DNA of 64,000 bases from Symbiodinium natans (lineage: Eukaryota; Sar; Dinophyceae; Suessiales; Symbiodiniaceae): NCBI GenBank assembly GCA_905221605.1, contig CAJNDS010002457.1, forward strand, positions 124,001-188,000, in the 5' to 3' direction. The notes under the pieces are model-generated. The model was given only the letters and a program-made list of their open reading frames with translations, was not told the DNA's origin and searched no databases. Positions 43,458 to 53,101 of the stretch are shown one piece after another. The translations under genes and the position numbers were made by a program. Within the stretch, counting starts at the first letter, position 1. Every line of letters starts with the position of its first letter.

Positions 43458-43806
43458 GTGAGTGCGGGCGCCCTCACGTACCTGAATGTTCCCCCCCCCC
43501 CCCCATCATTGAAAGGCCCATACTCAGCACTTTGCGGGGCCAGCCACAGGCCTTTGGTCGGTCACCGAGCCGCCAGAGATGCTCCCCCAGCGTGGGCGCA
43601 TTTAGTGAGGGCTCACTACTTTGAATTGAATGGGCCGGCAACCATAGCGTGCGAAAGCAGGAACCCGCCCTGGGTCAGGTCCCAAGCAGTGTGACCTATC
43701 CGGACAGCGTCACCGGGCGATGGACGCGACCCAACTAACTGAAAACCGCGCGCACTGGAGATCTAATGAGGCTGTAGCTGCCGTGTGAGTGCGGGCGCCC
43801 TCACGT
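43458..43806. repeat. Exact 22-bp direct repeat flanking 305 bp
   Basis: GTGAGTGCGGGCGCCCTCAC plus GT occurs at 43458-43479 and 43785-43806. The word is itself partly palindromic (GTGAG...GGGCGCCC...TCAC). A C10-12 run at 43490 lies inside. It could be the ends of a small inserted element or a duplicated splice-donor region (GTGAGT). Confidence 0.7.
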
Positions 43807-44233
43807 GGCGTGTTGAACCTCTACAGCTCCACCCTAGCTCCAGTTGTGTCCAGACCCCGTCTCCTGTTCTGGGGGAGGAAGAGCTGGGCATTGTTCCGCA
43901 TTCTCGCGACACCCAGATCAAGCAACTCAGGGACGTGGAGCCTGATCGAGAGGTGGGTACAATTCACCCGTGTCATTATCGCTACGCGCTGAGTACTAGG
44001 GAAGACAGACGCTGAAGTCACATAACGCCTGCGTGAAGTCCAAGCACCAATGATGCTGCCCCAACGCCTGCAGACCGCGGCCACTGTCACCGCCTCGTAT
44101 AAGGACGGTAGGGCAACCTCGTATTGCTCAACTCCAGGTGCCACGTGAGGGAGGCGAACATAGCGACAGCCCCACGTAGACTGATGTTGTCGCGCTGCGC
44201 CTGCCACACCAGCTCCAGGAACCGGACACCTTA

Positions 44234-44790
44234 TTGGGCATTGCAGACACCCTCCTCCATCTGCCTGAGACCTTTCCGGCAGCCTACCTGAAAATCTATG
44301 ACCCCATCATCACGCAGTGCTTGCGACTCTCAGGGGCGCTACAGCACATTGATCTGGCGGACATATTATCATGCCAAATACCACAGCTGGATAAAACCAG
44401 GCTGTCGGATTCTTTGGTCGGGTACGGGTTTCTGACTACTGCCCAGTACATCGCTGATCTCTTCTTTGCTGTCGCAGATGTGCCAGGGGTCAGCAATGCC
44501 AGTTTTCCGGCCATGTTGTGTTACTCCGACCCAGACTACTGGTTGGGAGCGCTTTTGCTAGCCTTTGAGTCTCACCAGAAGGGTCCCTTGGGACGAGCAG
44601 CCGGGCTGCCTGTAGTCTTGGGCTTCCCTGAGACGGACAATCGCATTACAGACCTACAGGTCAATGTGCCTCCTGCAGCCATGGTGGCCTTTCTCGCTGG
44701 TCGCGCGTATCAGCTGCCACTTGCCCTGCAACCAAATATGCGGTGGACCCCCAAGGACTCCCCCAAGTCCACGGACAGGTATCGCAGGAG
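44234..44790 (+). CDS. Unrecognised protein, N-terminal part (frameshifted gene)
   Basis: Coding-like frame (LHLPETFPAAYLKIYDPIIT, LADILSCQIPQLDKTRL, FPAMLCYSDPDYWLGALLLA, MVAFLAGRAYQLPLAL). The first codon in this frame is not ATG, so an upstream exon is likely; VLGEEELGIVPHSRDTQIKQ at 43866-43990 is a candidate. Around 44725-44790 coding moves into another frame that continues as the next segment. Whether this is an intron, a mutation or a recoding site cannot be decided here. Confidence 0.45.
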
Positions 44791-45888
44791 GCCTTGAAGG
44801 CCTGGGCGGAGGCTGCCAAGCACACGAATCTGGAAACCGCCAGGTTGGCACAGCAACCTCACTTCAATGCATTTGTTGTCCGGATTTCGCTTCAAGGCTC
44901 GCAAACACTGGGGCACCGCCAGTATCAAGAATTTAGGCCAAGTATACCACCAGTTCACTTCCTTGATGCCATTCGGCAGGCCCTCGCTGCCTCTGTTGCA
45001 AACCAGGACATTGAACACTTCTGGTCCGTCTACAATTTGGAGTGGCCTGACACAACCGCAAGGGTTGCGGTTTTCCTCCGGCGCGTGCTGCCTTTGGAGA
45101 GCCTCCTTGCGCCGCCTACAATCTTGGAGCCCTCTGCGGCTACGACACAGGCCCCCTCGGAGGTGTGTTGCATCTCTTCTGACACTGAGGAGGCTTCGCC
45201 TGCACCTATTGCAGAGACACCTGAGGCGGCAGACGAGTTCGAAGCTCAGGTGCATGATTGGCGTTTTTCGGAGCTGCGTACCACTGACCTTGCGGCCTTG
45301 CGAGAAGTGGATGTTTCTACCCCTTTTCGATTACCAGCCCTCGAGGATGAGCATTGGCAAGGACTTAGAACAACGCCGAACAGACATTGGGCCCAACGCG
45401 CCCGGCCTGCTTGGTATGATGCTGCCACCGCCCATTGGGCAGCCCTTAAGGGGCTTACACGATCCAAACACCCAACCAAGCAACGCCTCAACAGCTTCTG
45501 GTATAAAATGTACTGCCACGGCAACGCCAAGGAGCCTGAGCCCTCGGCCCTTGCAACTGCCCTCTCCACCTTTCCCTTCCAGTCCCGGGAAGAAGGTGCT
45601 GTGCAGTATTGGCAAGTTCAGGAGGCCGTTCGGACGATGTGGCAGTCAGCCAAAGCCACCATGGCACGGCATGTAGGAGTTCCCATCCCGATTGGCATCC
45701 CAGCGTGGGGGGTCGATGAAGAGGAGTTGCCGCAAGCCTGTCTGTTGCCCCGCAATACCGCAGCCGCTGACCCGCCAACTGCTGTTGAGGGAGTCAGCAT
45801 GAAGGCCAAAAAATCAGGTAAGCGTGCTGAAACGCCCTCTACACGGTATCGTCCGCGACACACTGATTGGGAGGGTCAATGGCAATGA
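44730..45888 (+). CDS. Unrecognised protein, C-terminal part
   Basis: Continues the preceding frame after a one-base shift: VDPQGLPQVHGQVSQEALKA, FRPSIPPVHFLDAIRQALAA, an acidic/Ser linker (SSDTEEASPAPIAETPEAAD), then WAQRARPAWYDAATAHWAAL, RLNSFWYKMYCHGNA and a basic tail (MKAKKSGKRAETPSTRYRPR). It stops at 45888. No domain recognised. The Trp-rich segments and basic tail are compatible with a nucleic-acid-associated or element-encoded protein, but that is speculation. Confidence 0.5.
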
Positions 45889-45904
45889 AGTGCTGCGGGC
45901 CGGC

Positions 45905-46580
45905 GTAAGGGTTTGACTGCTGCCTGGTATGAATCGGTAGCTGTTGCTACTCGCAGGTTTCCTCCCTGGGAAACTAGGAGGACTCTGCTGACTGCGGCCC
46001 CAGGTTCTATTTGGATATGTGGCCGGGCTGAACACAGTTGTGCGCCTGGATGTTGGGAACCCTGAGTTCAGCCTCTAATTAGCGAATCGCACTTTGTGCT
46101 GGCTGTTGCTCGGGGTTGCTCCACTGGCTGACCACCATGGGTGCCCTGGGCTGGTCTTGCATCTGCTGTTCTTACTGTCAAGTCCCCACTGGCTGACCAC
46201 CATGGGGCGCGCGCTGGCCTTTCCTTGCTGAAGGCTAGAGTGAGGGTTTGACTGCTGTCTGGTAGTCTTTCCCCTCGGAATCGGTAGCTGCTGCTGCTCG
46301 CAGGCTTCCTCCCTGGGAAGTTTGGAGGGCCCTGCTGACTGCGACCCCAGTTTCTACTTGGGACTGTGGTCAGACTGGGCACAGTTGTGCGCCTGGCTGT
46401 TGGGAACTTTTGCCGGGCTTCAATAATAGAACCGCAAGTTGTGTCGGCTGTTGCTCGGGGCTGCTCCACTGGCTGACCACCATGGGGTGCCCTGGGCTGG
46501 TCTTGCATCCGTTGTTCTTGCTAACAAGTCCCCATTGGCTGACCACCATGGGGCGCGTGCTGGCCTTGTCTTTCCTCTGG
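45905..46580 (+). repeat. Two-unit tandem repeat, ~335-345 bp
   Basis: Unit 1 (about 45905-46240) and unit 2 (46241-46580) share GGTTTGACTGCTG, CTCGCAGG, CTTCCTCCCTGGGAA, CACAGTTGTGCGCCTGG and CCACTGGCTGACCACCATGG. Within each unit the CTGGCTGACCACCATGGG word occurs twice, ~75 bp apart. No gene supported. Confidence 0.85.
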
Positions 46581-47039
46581 GGAAGTTGGCCAATTTGTAC
46601 CTTCCCTTTTCGCTACTGTGTGCCTGGTACCTGACCGTGTCGGCCGGTAACTCTGCTGTCCTTCTTCGATTTACAGCTTTCCGTGCTGACCTTCGTTGCA
46701 CCAGTGGCTTCATGATGGTGATTTTGTTGATCTGGCAAACCGTCGCATTTTGCGACCCTCCCGCATGCTCTGCGCTGCTCGATTACACCTGGATTTCTGC
46801 GACGACTTCGAGTACTGAGCGCGGGGGACACATAAATGTTTGGCGCTTTGGTTTTGGTGGTTGTGGTTTGTTGTGGTTTTGGTGTGTGTTTGCTTTAGTT
46901 CTCGCACCTGCTCTGTTTCACCTCTAGTGTTGAGACCCACAAGAACGGCCTACTGCGCTGCTGATGTAGTAAAGAGGCGTCGGTTCAAAAACAAAAAGCT
47001 CTCTTGCAGGAGTTTGATTTTTGGTGCTTGTAGGCAGTT

Positions 47040-47345
47040 GTAAAAGCCCAAACAACCCTGACAGCGCTAGGAAAGCCCTCAGGAACATGCGCAGGAACGC
47101 TAAGCACAATGCTCCAGCGAAGCCGGAAATCGGTGAGGGCGATTATGTCCGCGTCAGGGTCAAACCAATAGAGAGCAGGGGGTCTTACCGCGTCACCGAA
47201 ACAGCTTGGTCGGAGAGGGCGTACCGGGTGGACGGGGTAGAGTACACGAGCAACGGCGTCATGTTTACGCTACAGGGCTGGCAGGGAGGACCGCTACTAG
47301 CGCGAGACGTCAGGAAGGTAGAGGGTCAAAGGGAGCGCAGGTTTC
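47040..47345 (+). pseudogene. Polinton-type integrase C-terminus
   Basis: Reads SPNNPDSARKALRNMRRNAK, then PEIGEGDYVRVRVKPIESRG, WSERAYRVDGVEYTS and FTLQGWQGGPLLARDVRKVE. The pattern GD.VR......K.....WS...Y.V......Y.L.G..G.....D...V is the SH3/chromo-like C-terminal domain of integrases in Polinton/Maverick and related elements. The catalytic core is absent. It differs from the integrase C-terminus in the duplicated cassette, so it is a second integrase lineage or a relic of another element. It lies 0.15-3.3 kb from the polymerase pieces. Confidence 0.55.
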
Positions 47346-47475
47346 CAGTGCAGTCCAGAGAAATGCGAAATGCAAGAGCTGCTGCAGAGAGACCTTTTCC
47401 AGTGGGGCCCGTGGCTCCATAGCTGTACCGGACTGGTCAGCGCCTCTGTACCTAGCAAAACTGTCGCTGTACAAG

Positions 47476-47723
47476 CTAGTCAAGGGAACTGAGTCCTCGC
47501 AACTGTGCAATCCACCGATCGTCCTTGAAGTCCATCTTCACGTAGCCGCGGGGCCTCAGAAAGCTCAGAATCTTGTCGATGATGTTCTGGCCCTCCTTGC
47601 CGTAGAGAAGCCTGTCGAAGAAGTAGGGCAGCGGCTCCGGCAAGTTTCGCCAGTGGCCGTGGGGCCTGGACCTGTCGTGGCGGAGCTTGTAGTTCTTGTC
47701 TTCGAAGGCGCACAGGCCGGTCT
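47476..47723 (-). pseudogene. Polinton-type DNA polymerase B, C-terminal piece
   Basis: The minus strand reads KTGLCAFEDKNYKLRHD, PHGHWRNLPEPLP, FFDRLLYGKEGQNIIDK, to a stop at 47476. AFEDKNYKL...HGHW corresponds to the conserved DDKRY...yGH motif near the end of protein-primed family B polymerases of Polinton type. It is on the same strand as the N-terminal piece (49975-50619) but opposite to the catalytic middle, which ends exactly with the residues expected before it (HVVHLV). This shows an internal inversion. Confidence 0.7.
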
Positions 47724-47726
47724 TAA

Positions 47727-48840
47727 CACGAGGTCGGGAAGATGGACTATCGAGAACGTGCCACGGCGGCCAATGTGAAGGGTCGCCCCTTCTACGATCA
47801 ACCAGCAAAACCTGGTCCGAGGGGATCCGCTCCCGACGAGCGCAAGATGGTCCCCGTGGATGCCGACTTTAGCATGCTTCCAGAGGGCCACGTGGGCTTT
47901 GGCGACATCGACCTCTTCGAAGCCGGAAACCCCCACATTGGCATCTACGTCTACAAGCCCGTCAGCACAGAGTGGTCGGCAACGGCTCCTCAGACGATGA
48001 AGCCGCTCAGGAGTCCCTCCGTTGAGAAGCCAGAGCACGAGATCGTCCTCCTGCTCCACCTCAACCACTACGTCCTGATCTATGATTTCAGCAAGGCTTC
48101 CAGTCTGCGAGGCGGCGAGCTGCCCGAAGAGTGTCGACGAGAGAACACGCACTCCTGGAACTCGTGTCACCGCTGCCACAACAATTTCAAGACGACTGAG
48201 AGTTTGAAGCGGCACCTGAAGTCTGGACTGTGCAACGCTAGTGTGGCAGATCGTTTGCAAAGTCAGAGGATCAGGCTCCCCGCGGACGCTGAGGAGGAAC
48301 GCCTCTTCTACAAGCCAGGTCCCTCTGCAGAATGGGCGGAGCTGGTCATCTACTCCGACATAGAGGTTTTCAACGACAGGGCACAGGAGAAGGAGACGCT
48401 GGTGAACGGCAGGGTCAAGGCCCTGCAGCATGAGACGGCCTCCACCTGCTATACTGCAGTGGGTCGCTGTGGCTACGAGGTCCCGCAGCGGCACAAGATC
48501 CATTTGGACTTGTGTCGCGTGGACGACGTGCCCTTCGCCGTCATGGAGCGCTACCTCAGGCGGCTCTTGGATCTAGCTTTCGACTTCCTGAACTGGCAGA
48601 AACTCAACATTCCGTACGTCCTCACCGCGTCGCAGCAGGCCGAGTTCGACGCCGCCACTGCGTGTTCGCTCTGCGAGCTGCCCTTCACTTCGGACAAGAG
48701 CAGGAAGAAGGTCGTGCACCATCGGCACGGGACGGGCGAGTATCTAGGCGCCCTCTGCAACGGCTGCAACCTCGCCGTTCGACGCCAGAAAACCGTGCCG
48801 GTGTACTTCCACAACGGCGGCGGGTATGATTTACCAGCAC
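47727..48840 (+). pseudogene. Polinton-type DNA polymerase B, exonuclease half (inverted)
   Basis: Protein-primed family B polymerase, front half. In order from the ATG at 47742: DIDLFEAGNPHIGIYVY (55-71); a CxxC...H...C zinc finger (C142, C145, H158, C164); exonuclease motif I YSDIEVF (D206, E208); an endonuclease-VII-like zinc site (C308, C311, HHRH at 326-329, C339, C342); and exonuclease motif II VYFHNGGGYD (354-363). This order is diagnostic for Polinton/Maverick and adintovirus-like polymerases. Coding then changes frame. The open frame begins at 47727 without a gene start, because the true N-terminus is on the other strand beyond the inversion. Confidence 0.85.
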
Positions 48841-49970
48841 GACCGCGTCGACTGGGCGCCCATCACCAGGATGAGCGTCGGCACGTCCGAGTTGAGTGAG
48901 TATCAGCTTGAGCTCTTGGCCAAGAAGGGGCTGGACAAGGCGCCCAAGAACGAGAAGCTTATGCCCTATCTTGGCCATCACCGTCGCGAAGTCATACAGC
49001 TGCGACTGCTGCGCTTCTACATGGAGGTCCTCGGCGTCAGAGTCGAAGAGGTCTACAGCATCGCGCTCTTCGGATGCAGAGCGTTCATGAGCCCCTTCAT
49101 CCGGGAGTGCTACGAGCGCAGGCTCGAGTTCAAGCGGCAAGGGCGAAAACTCCAAGCCGATGTGGTGAAACTCACTATGAACGTGCAATACGGGAAAAGC
49201 GTCCAAAACCAGGAGCGCTTTGTTCGGTCGTGGGTCTGCCTCGACGTCGAGGAGTTTGGGCGAAGAAGCGCAGGGCCCCGCATGGTGGACCTGCACGCCA
49301 GCCCCATCGGTCACGGCGGCTTCTTCGGCATTGTGGATGAGCTCACCCCCGGCGGTTCGCTCCTCAAGACCCTGCCGCAAGTGGGAACCTTCGTGCTGGA
49401 CGAGGCGAGGCTTGGCATCATGCGGAACTATTACCACATGAAGCTGGTTTTTGACGGTTGCCTGACCAAAGCCTGCGAGGAGGCGAGGCCACAGAGCGAG
49501 AGGTCGAAGGTGCAGATCATTTACACCGACACCGACAGTGTCATCGTGTTGATCCACAGCGAGACGCACCCTTCCTACCAGCTGGCCCTGGAGAACTTCA
49601 ACCCCGAGTCGCCGTGCTTCTGGGACATCCTGGGCGACGTCAAGGACTACGAGAAGGCGATGGAGTACCTGCAGAGCATCGGCGTCGACCCTGACTCGGC
49701 TCAGCTTGCTTTTGAGCGACGCGGCTGCTTGGGCGGCTTTGGCGACGAGAATGCACCCCTGACCATGATGGAGGTGGTCTGCTTGGGGCCGAAGTCCTAC
49801 AGCGAGCTGCTCGCAGACGGCGGGGGCGAGTTGCGCCACAAGAACAAGATCAAGGGCATCGACAAGGACAACCGGAAGACCCTGACCCACGACGAGTACA
49901 GGGAGGTCTTGACCAAGACCGGGCTGGGCAGGAGCATAAAGTCCCACCGCTTCGAGAGCAAGCAGCATGT
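48826..49970 (+). pseudogene. Polinton-type DNA polymerase B, palm half (inverted, motif A lost)
   Basis: Continues from the exonuclease half after a frame change at 48826-48840. It begins just past where motif A should be (HDRVDWAPI...ELSEYQLELL), so exonuclease motif III and motif A are deleted. Present are motif B KLTMNVQYGK (115-124 counted from 48826), motif C YTDTDS (233-238), and the KSYSEL...KIKGI segment (323-345). Loss of the motif A aspartate should abolish activity. Homology ends at HVVHLV near 49970, the inversion breakpoint; the missing C-terminus is at 47476-47723 on the minus strand. Confidence 0.85.
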
Positions 49971-49974
49971 GGTG

Positions 49975-50619
49975 CATCTGGTTGAGAACGAAGTAGGCCC
50001 TCACGCAGTACTCGAAGCAGCGGTGGTCCATGTTCTTGGGGTTGAAAAGGCCTTGTTGACCGACACGAAGGTGAGGAGGCAGCTCCTTCCAGCAGCCACC
50101 GACGTCTGCAATGCCGGCGGGGAAGGGGACGTTGGCCGTGAGCTCGCCAGGGCTCGTGAGGATGTTGATCCACAGCATGCCGACAAAGTTCCACCCGCTG
50201 TTGGTGTTGCGATTGGTCTCCTCCACGTAGTGGTCGTACGTAGACTGCGCCTGGCTCAAGAACCTGCGAAACCTCTCTGCGGGGTCGGCCAGCGGCATGC
50301 ATGGAGCTGGCGGCAGCGACACGCGGATCTCTTGCACCTCTGGATGCTCCACTCCGTCCACCACCGCGGTCTTTGAGAACCTCGCTTGCACCACGAGCTT
50401 GATGGTGAAGCGGACCTGCCTCTCCAACAAGTCCCGGAAGTCTTCCATCAGTAGCATAAGCGCGTCCATGGTCAGGAAGGGGGCGGCGTCGGTCTCGCGC
50501 TCGACTCCAGCCATCCTCGTGAAGCCTAGGCTCGAGTTCCTGATGCTACGAGCTCTGGTCACTCTGATGCCCGGATGGTTTCCAGCAGCCGGCGGAGGCA
50601 CATTCTGAAGCTCAGCCAT
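49975..50619 (-). pseudogene. Polinton-type DNA polymerase B, N-terminal piece
   Basis: From ATG 50619 on the minus strand: MAELQNVPPP, SIRNSSLGFTRM, RFTIKLVVQARFSK, RFRRFLSQAQSTYDHYVEET, NFVGMLWINILTSPGE and GLFNPKNMDHRCFEYCVRAY. The NPKNMDHRCF stretch matches the N-terminal domain conserved in Polinton polymerases (N..N.D..CF), upstream of the LFE.GNP motif now found at 47.9 kb on the plus strand. Coding ends at the breakpoint near 49975; the minus frame stays open beyond it only as a shadow of the palm half. The first ~27 codons lie inside the duplicated block. Confidence 0.8.
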
Positions 50620-50767
50620 GGGGGACGAATTTGAAGATATATGAAGATTTAAATGAAATGAATGGTACCTCTTTTCCTACTCAGCACATCAGAGCCAAAC
50701 GATACGAGACACATTTGAACGGGTTTGAGCAAGAAAGCATTGCAAATGGTTCAGAGGGACCGTGCAA

Positions 50768-51547
50768 CCCCCAAAAACGAAGGCCTTTTGAAAACGGTGC
50801 CCAGGGCTCTAGTCTGGGGTCCCCTAAAGATTCCGTCAAAACCGTGACGCCAACAGTCTCCTAGAGAAAAGGCCGAATTTTTGCACCCAACCCCCAAAAA
50901 CGAAGGTCTTTTGAAAACGGTGCCCAGGGCTCAAGTCTGGGGTCCCCTAAAGATTCCGTCAAAACCGTGACGCCAACAGTCTCCTAGAGAAAAGGTCGAA
51001 TTTTTGCGCCCAACCCCCAAAAACGAAGGCCTTTTGAAAACGGTGCCCAGGGCTCTAGTCTGGGGTCCCCTAAAGATTCCGTCAAAACCGTGACGCCACC
51101 AGTCTCCTAGAGAAAAGGCCGAATTTTTGCGTCCAACCCCAAAAAACGAAGGCCTTTTGAAAAAGGTGCCCAGGGCTCTAGTTTGGGGTCCCCTAAAGAT
51201 TCCGTCAAAACCGTGACGCCAATCGTCTCCTAGAGAAAAGGCCGAATTTTTGCGTCCAACCCCCAAAAACGAAGGCCTTTTGAAAACGGTGCCCAGGGCT
51301 CTAATCTGGGCTCCCCTAAAGATTCCGTCAAAACCGCGACGCCAACGGTCTCCTAGAGAAAAGGCCGAATTTTTGCGTCCAACCCCCAAAAACGAAGGCC
51401 TTTTGAAAACGGTGCCCAGGGCTCTAGTCTGGGGTCCCCTAAAGATTCCGTCAAAACCGTGACGCCTAGAGAAAAGGCCGAATTTTTGCGTCCAACCCCC
51501 AAAAACGAAGGCCTTGCGAAAACAGCGCCCAGGGCTCTAGTCTGGGC
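50768..51547. repeat. 123-bp tandem repeat, seven units (copy 2)
   Basis: Same array and same unit number as 22111-22890. Several unit-specific substitutions differ, for example in unit 4 (CCCCAAAAAACG and AAAAAGGTGCCC), more than elsewhere in the block. This suggests faster change or unit exchange inside the array. Confidence 0.92.
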
Positions 51548-51571
51548 TCTAGGCCGCTTATGGCTCCAATA

Positions 51572-51835
51572 GCTCAAAACTGGTCCTGGAAGCAGTTAAG
51601 AGGCTCCAAAAAGCTCAAAACTGGCCCCGGGCAGGTCCTGGAAGCAGTTAAGAGGCTCCAAAAGCTCAATACTGGGCCCTGGGCAGAAAGCTCAATACTG
51701 GCCCTGGGCAGGTCCTGGAAGCAGTTAAGAGGCTCCATAAGCTCAAAACTGGCGCTGGGTAGGTCCTGGAAGCAGTTAAGAGGCTCCAAAAGCTCAAAAC
51801 TGGCGCTGGGCAGGTCCTGGAGGCAGGCTTTGAAG
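51572..51835. repeat. 51-bp tandem repeat (copy 2)
   Basis: Counterpart of 22915-23200, shortened by a net 22 bp. One unit is fused around CCCTGGGCAGAAAGCTC. Confidence 0.88.
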
Positions 51836-51969
51836 CTAGACTGACGGCCAGCCATCAGCAAGACATACCCCAGCTCAAAACTGCCATTTTGCAGCCAAGT
51901 GCTGGCAAAAAGCAAGTTTTTAGAATTAGGCGATGTAAGTCTCCCCATATGCTATTATTGTCTGATTGG

Positions 51970-52919
51970 TCCGTTACCCTGACGGACACGGTGCCCGACT
52001 TCAGGTTGAGGAACTGATTGGTCGGAAGCAGGGGCTCCACCGTGTCCGCCTGGATGCTGCCGGCCGTGGCGATGCCCAGGCTGCTGTCTGCGAAGATGCG
52101 GCCCATGGTCAGCATGTTGACGCCCGTCTTGAGGCTGAACTGGCTCGAGGACAGGTCGGCCACGGCGGCCCCGTTGGAAGCCTCGAACTCGATGCCCAGG
52201 TTGCCGCCCCGCAGCATCAAGAAATCCGCTCCGTTGGCTCTCACGTGATGACCAGCAGGGGATCCGAGGGCGGCGCACCCGCCAGCGCATAGCGGGCGTC
52301 GCTTTCGGCCTTGCTGTAGCAGTCGCAGGTCAGCTGCACCGTGGCGGAGTTGCCGAGGATCAGGTTCGCCCCTAGGGGTGCCTGGGGCAGCAGCGCCCTT
52401 ATCATTCTTGGCGTGAAGTTGTCGAGCACCATAGGAATGATGCCCCCGCCCCCCGCGTTGCCGTTGACCACATGGTACCTGGAGTCCAGGGGCGTGAAGT
52501 CGCTGTTGGAGAAGTACCTCCCATCACTTTCGCTTTTGCTGTAGCAGTCACACGTAAGCTGCACCGTGGCGGAGTTGCCCAGGATCAGGTTCGCTCCCAG
52601 GGGTGCCTGGGGCAGCAGCGCCCTTATCATTCTGGGCGTGAAGTTGTCGAGCACCATAGGGATGATGCCTCCGCCTCCGGCGTTGCCGTTGACGGGATGA
52701 TACCGGGCGTCGCCCTGCGCTTCGGTGAGGAGCCCAGAGGAGCTGATCTGGCCGGCGATCTCCGCCGAGGTTTCGCCCTGGTCCCAGTAGTTGGTGAGCT
52801 CCGAAGCAATAGAGCTGTCGATGTCGGCCTGCGTGGCGTACTGCGATACGTTCAGGGCGTCCACGGCGTTCGAGATTTGGGTGTTTACCTCGGCCTGCGT
52901 GTACGTCTGGCTCTGGTCG
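51970..52919 (-). pseudogene. Virus-like fibre protein fragment, repeats (copy 2)
   Basis: Counterpart of 23335-24284 with the same two ~66-residue repeats, the same frameshift (at 52241) and the same inversion junction near 52920. No difference that would restore the gene was seen. Confidence 0.7.
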
Positions 52920-52920
52920 T

Positions 52921-53095
52921 AGTGCTGGAGACGGGGCCCGTGGGCCAGGCCCTGTGTGGCAAGCTCGTGGACGAGGAGCTCGGAGAGCTCATCACTCTTG
53001 ACTACAACCGCATGTGCTGCGTTTTGTGGGGAGTCTGCCAGGGGCTCCAGGCCCGTGTGGAGGCTCTTGAGAAGAAGGGCAAGAAGCGCTCGTGA
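52921..53095 (+). pseudogene. Fibre C-terminus, S74-type (plus arm, copy 2)
   Basis: Same as 24286-24460: LDYNRMCC...LQARVEALEKK, stop at 53093-53095, and a 6-nt gap (TATAAA) to the integrase ATG. Confidence 0.65.
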
Positions 53096-53101
53096 TATAA
53101 A

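Noticed and set aside
47565-48503. Minus-strand frame of 312 codons
   Set aside because: It lies opposite the polymerase exonuclease half with its zinc finger and exo I motif; only the part below 47723 (in a different frame) is polymerase sequence.
49000-49974. Minus-strand open frame continuing from the polymerase N-terminus to 48685 (644 codons in total)
   Set aside because: Beyond 49975 it is antisense to the palm half, which carries clear motifs B and C on the plus strand; the rest is a GC-rich shadow (runs such as VLVVGQGLPV).
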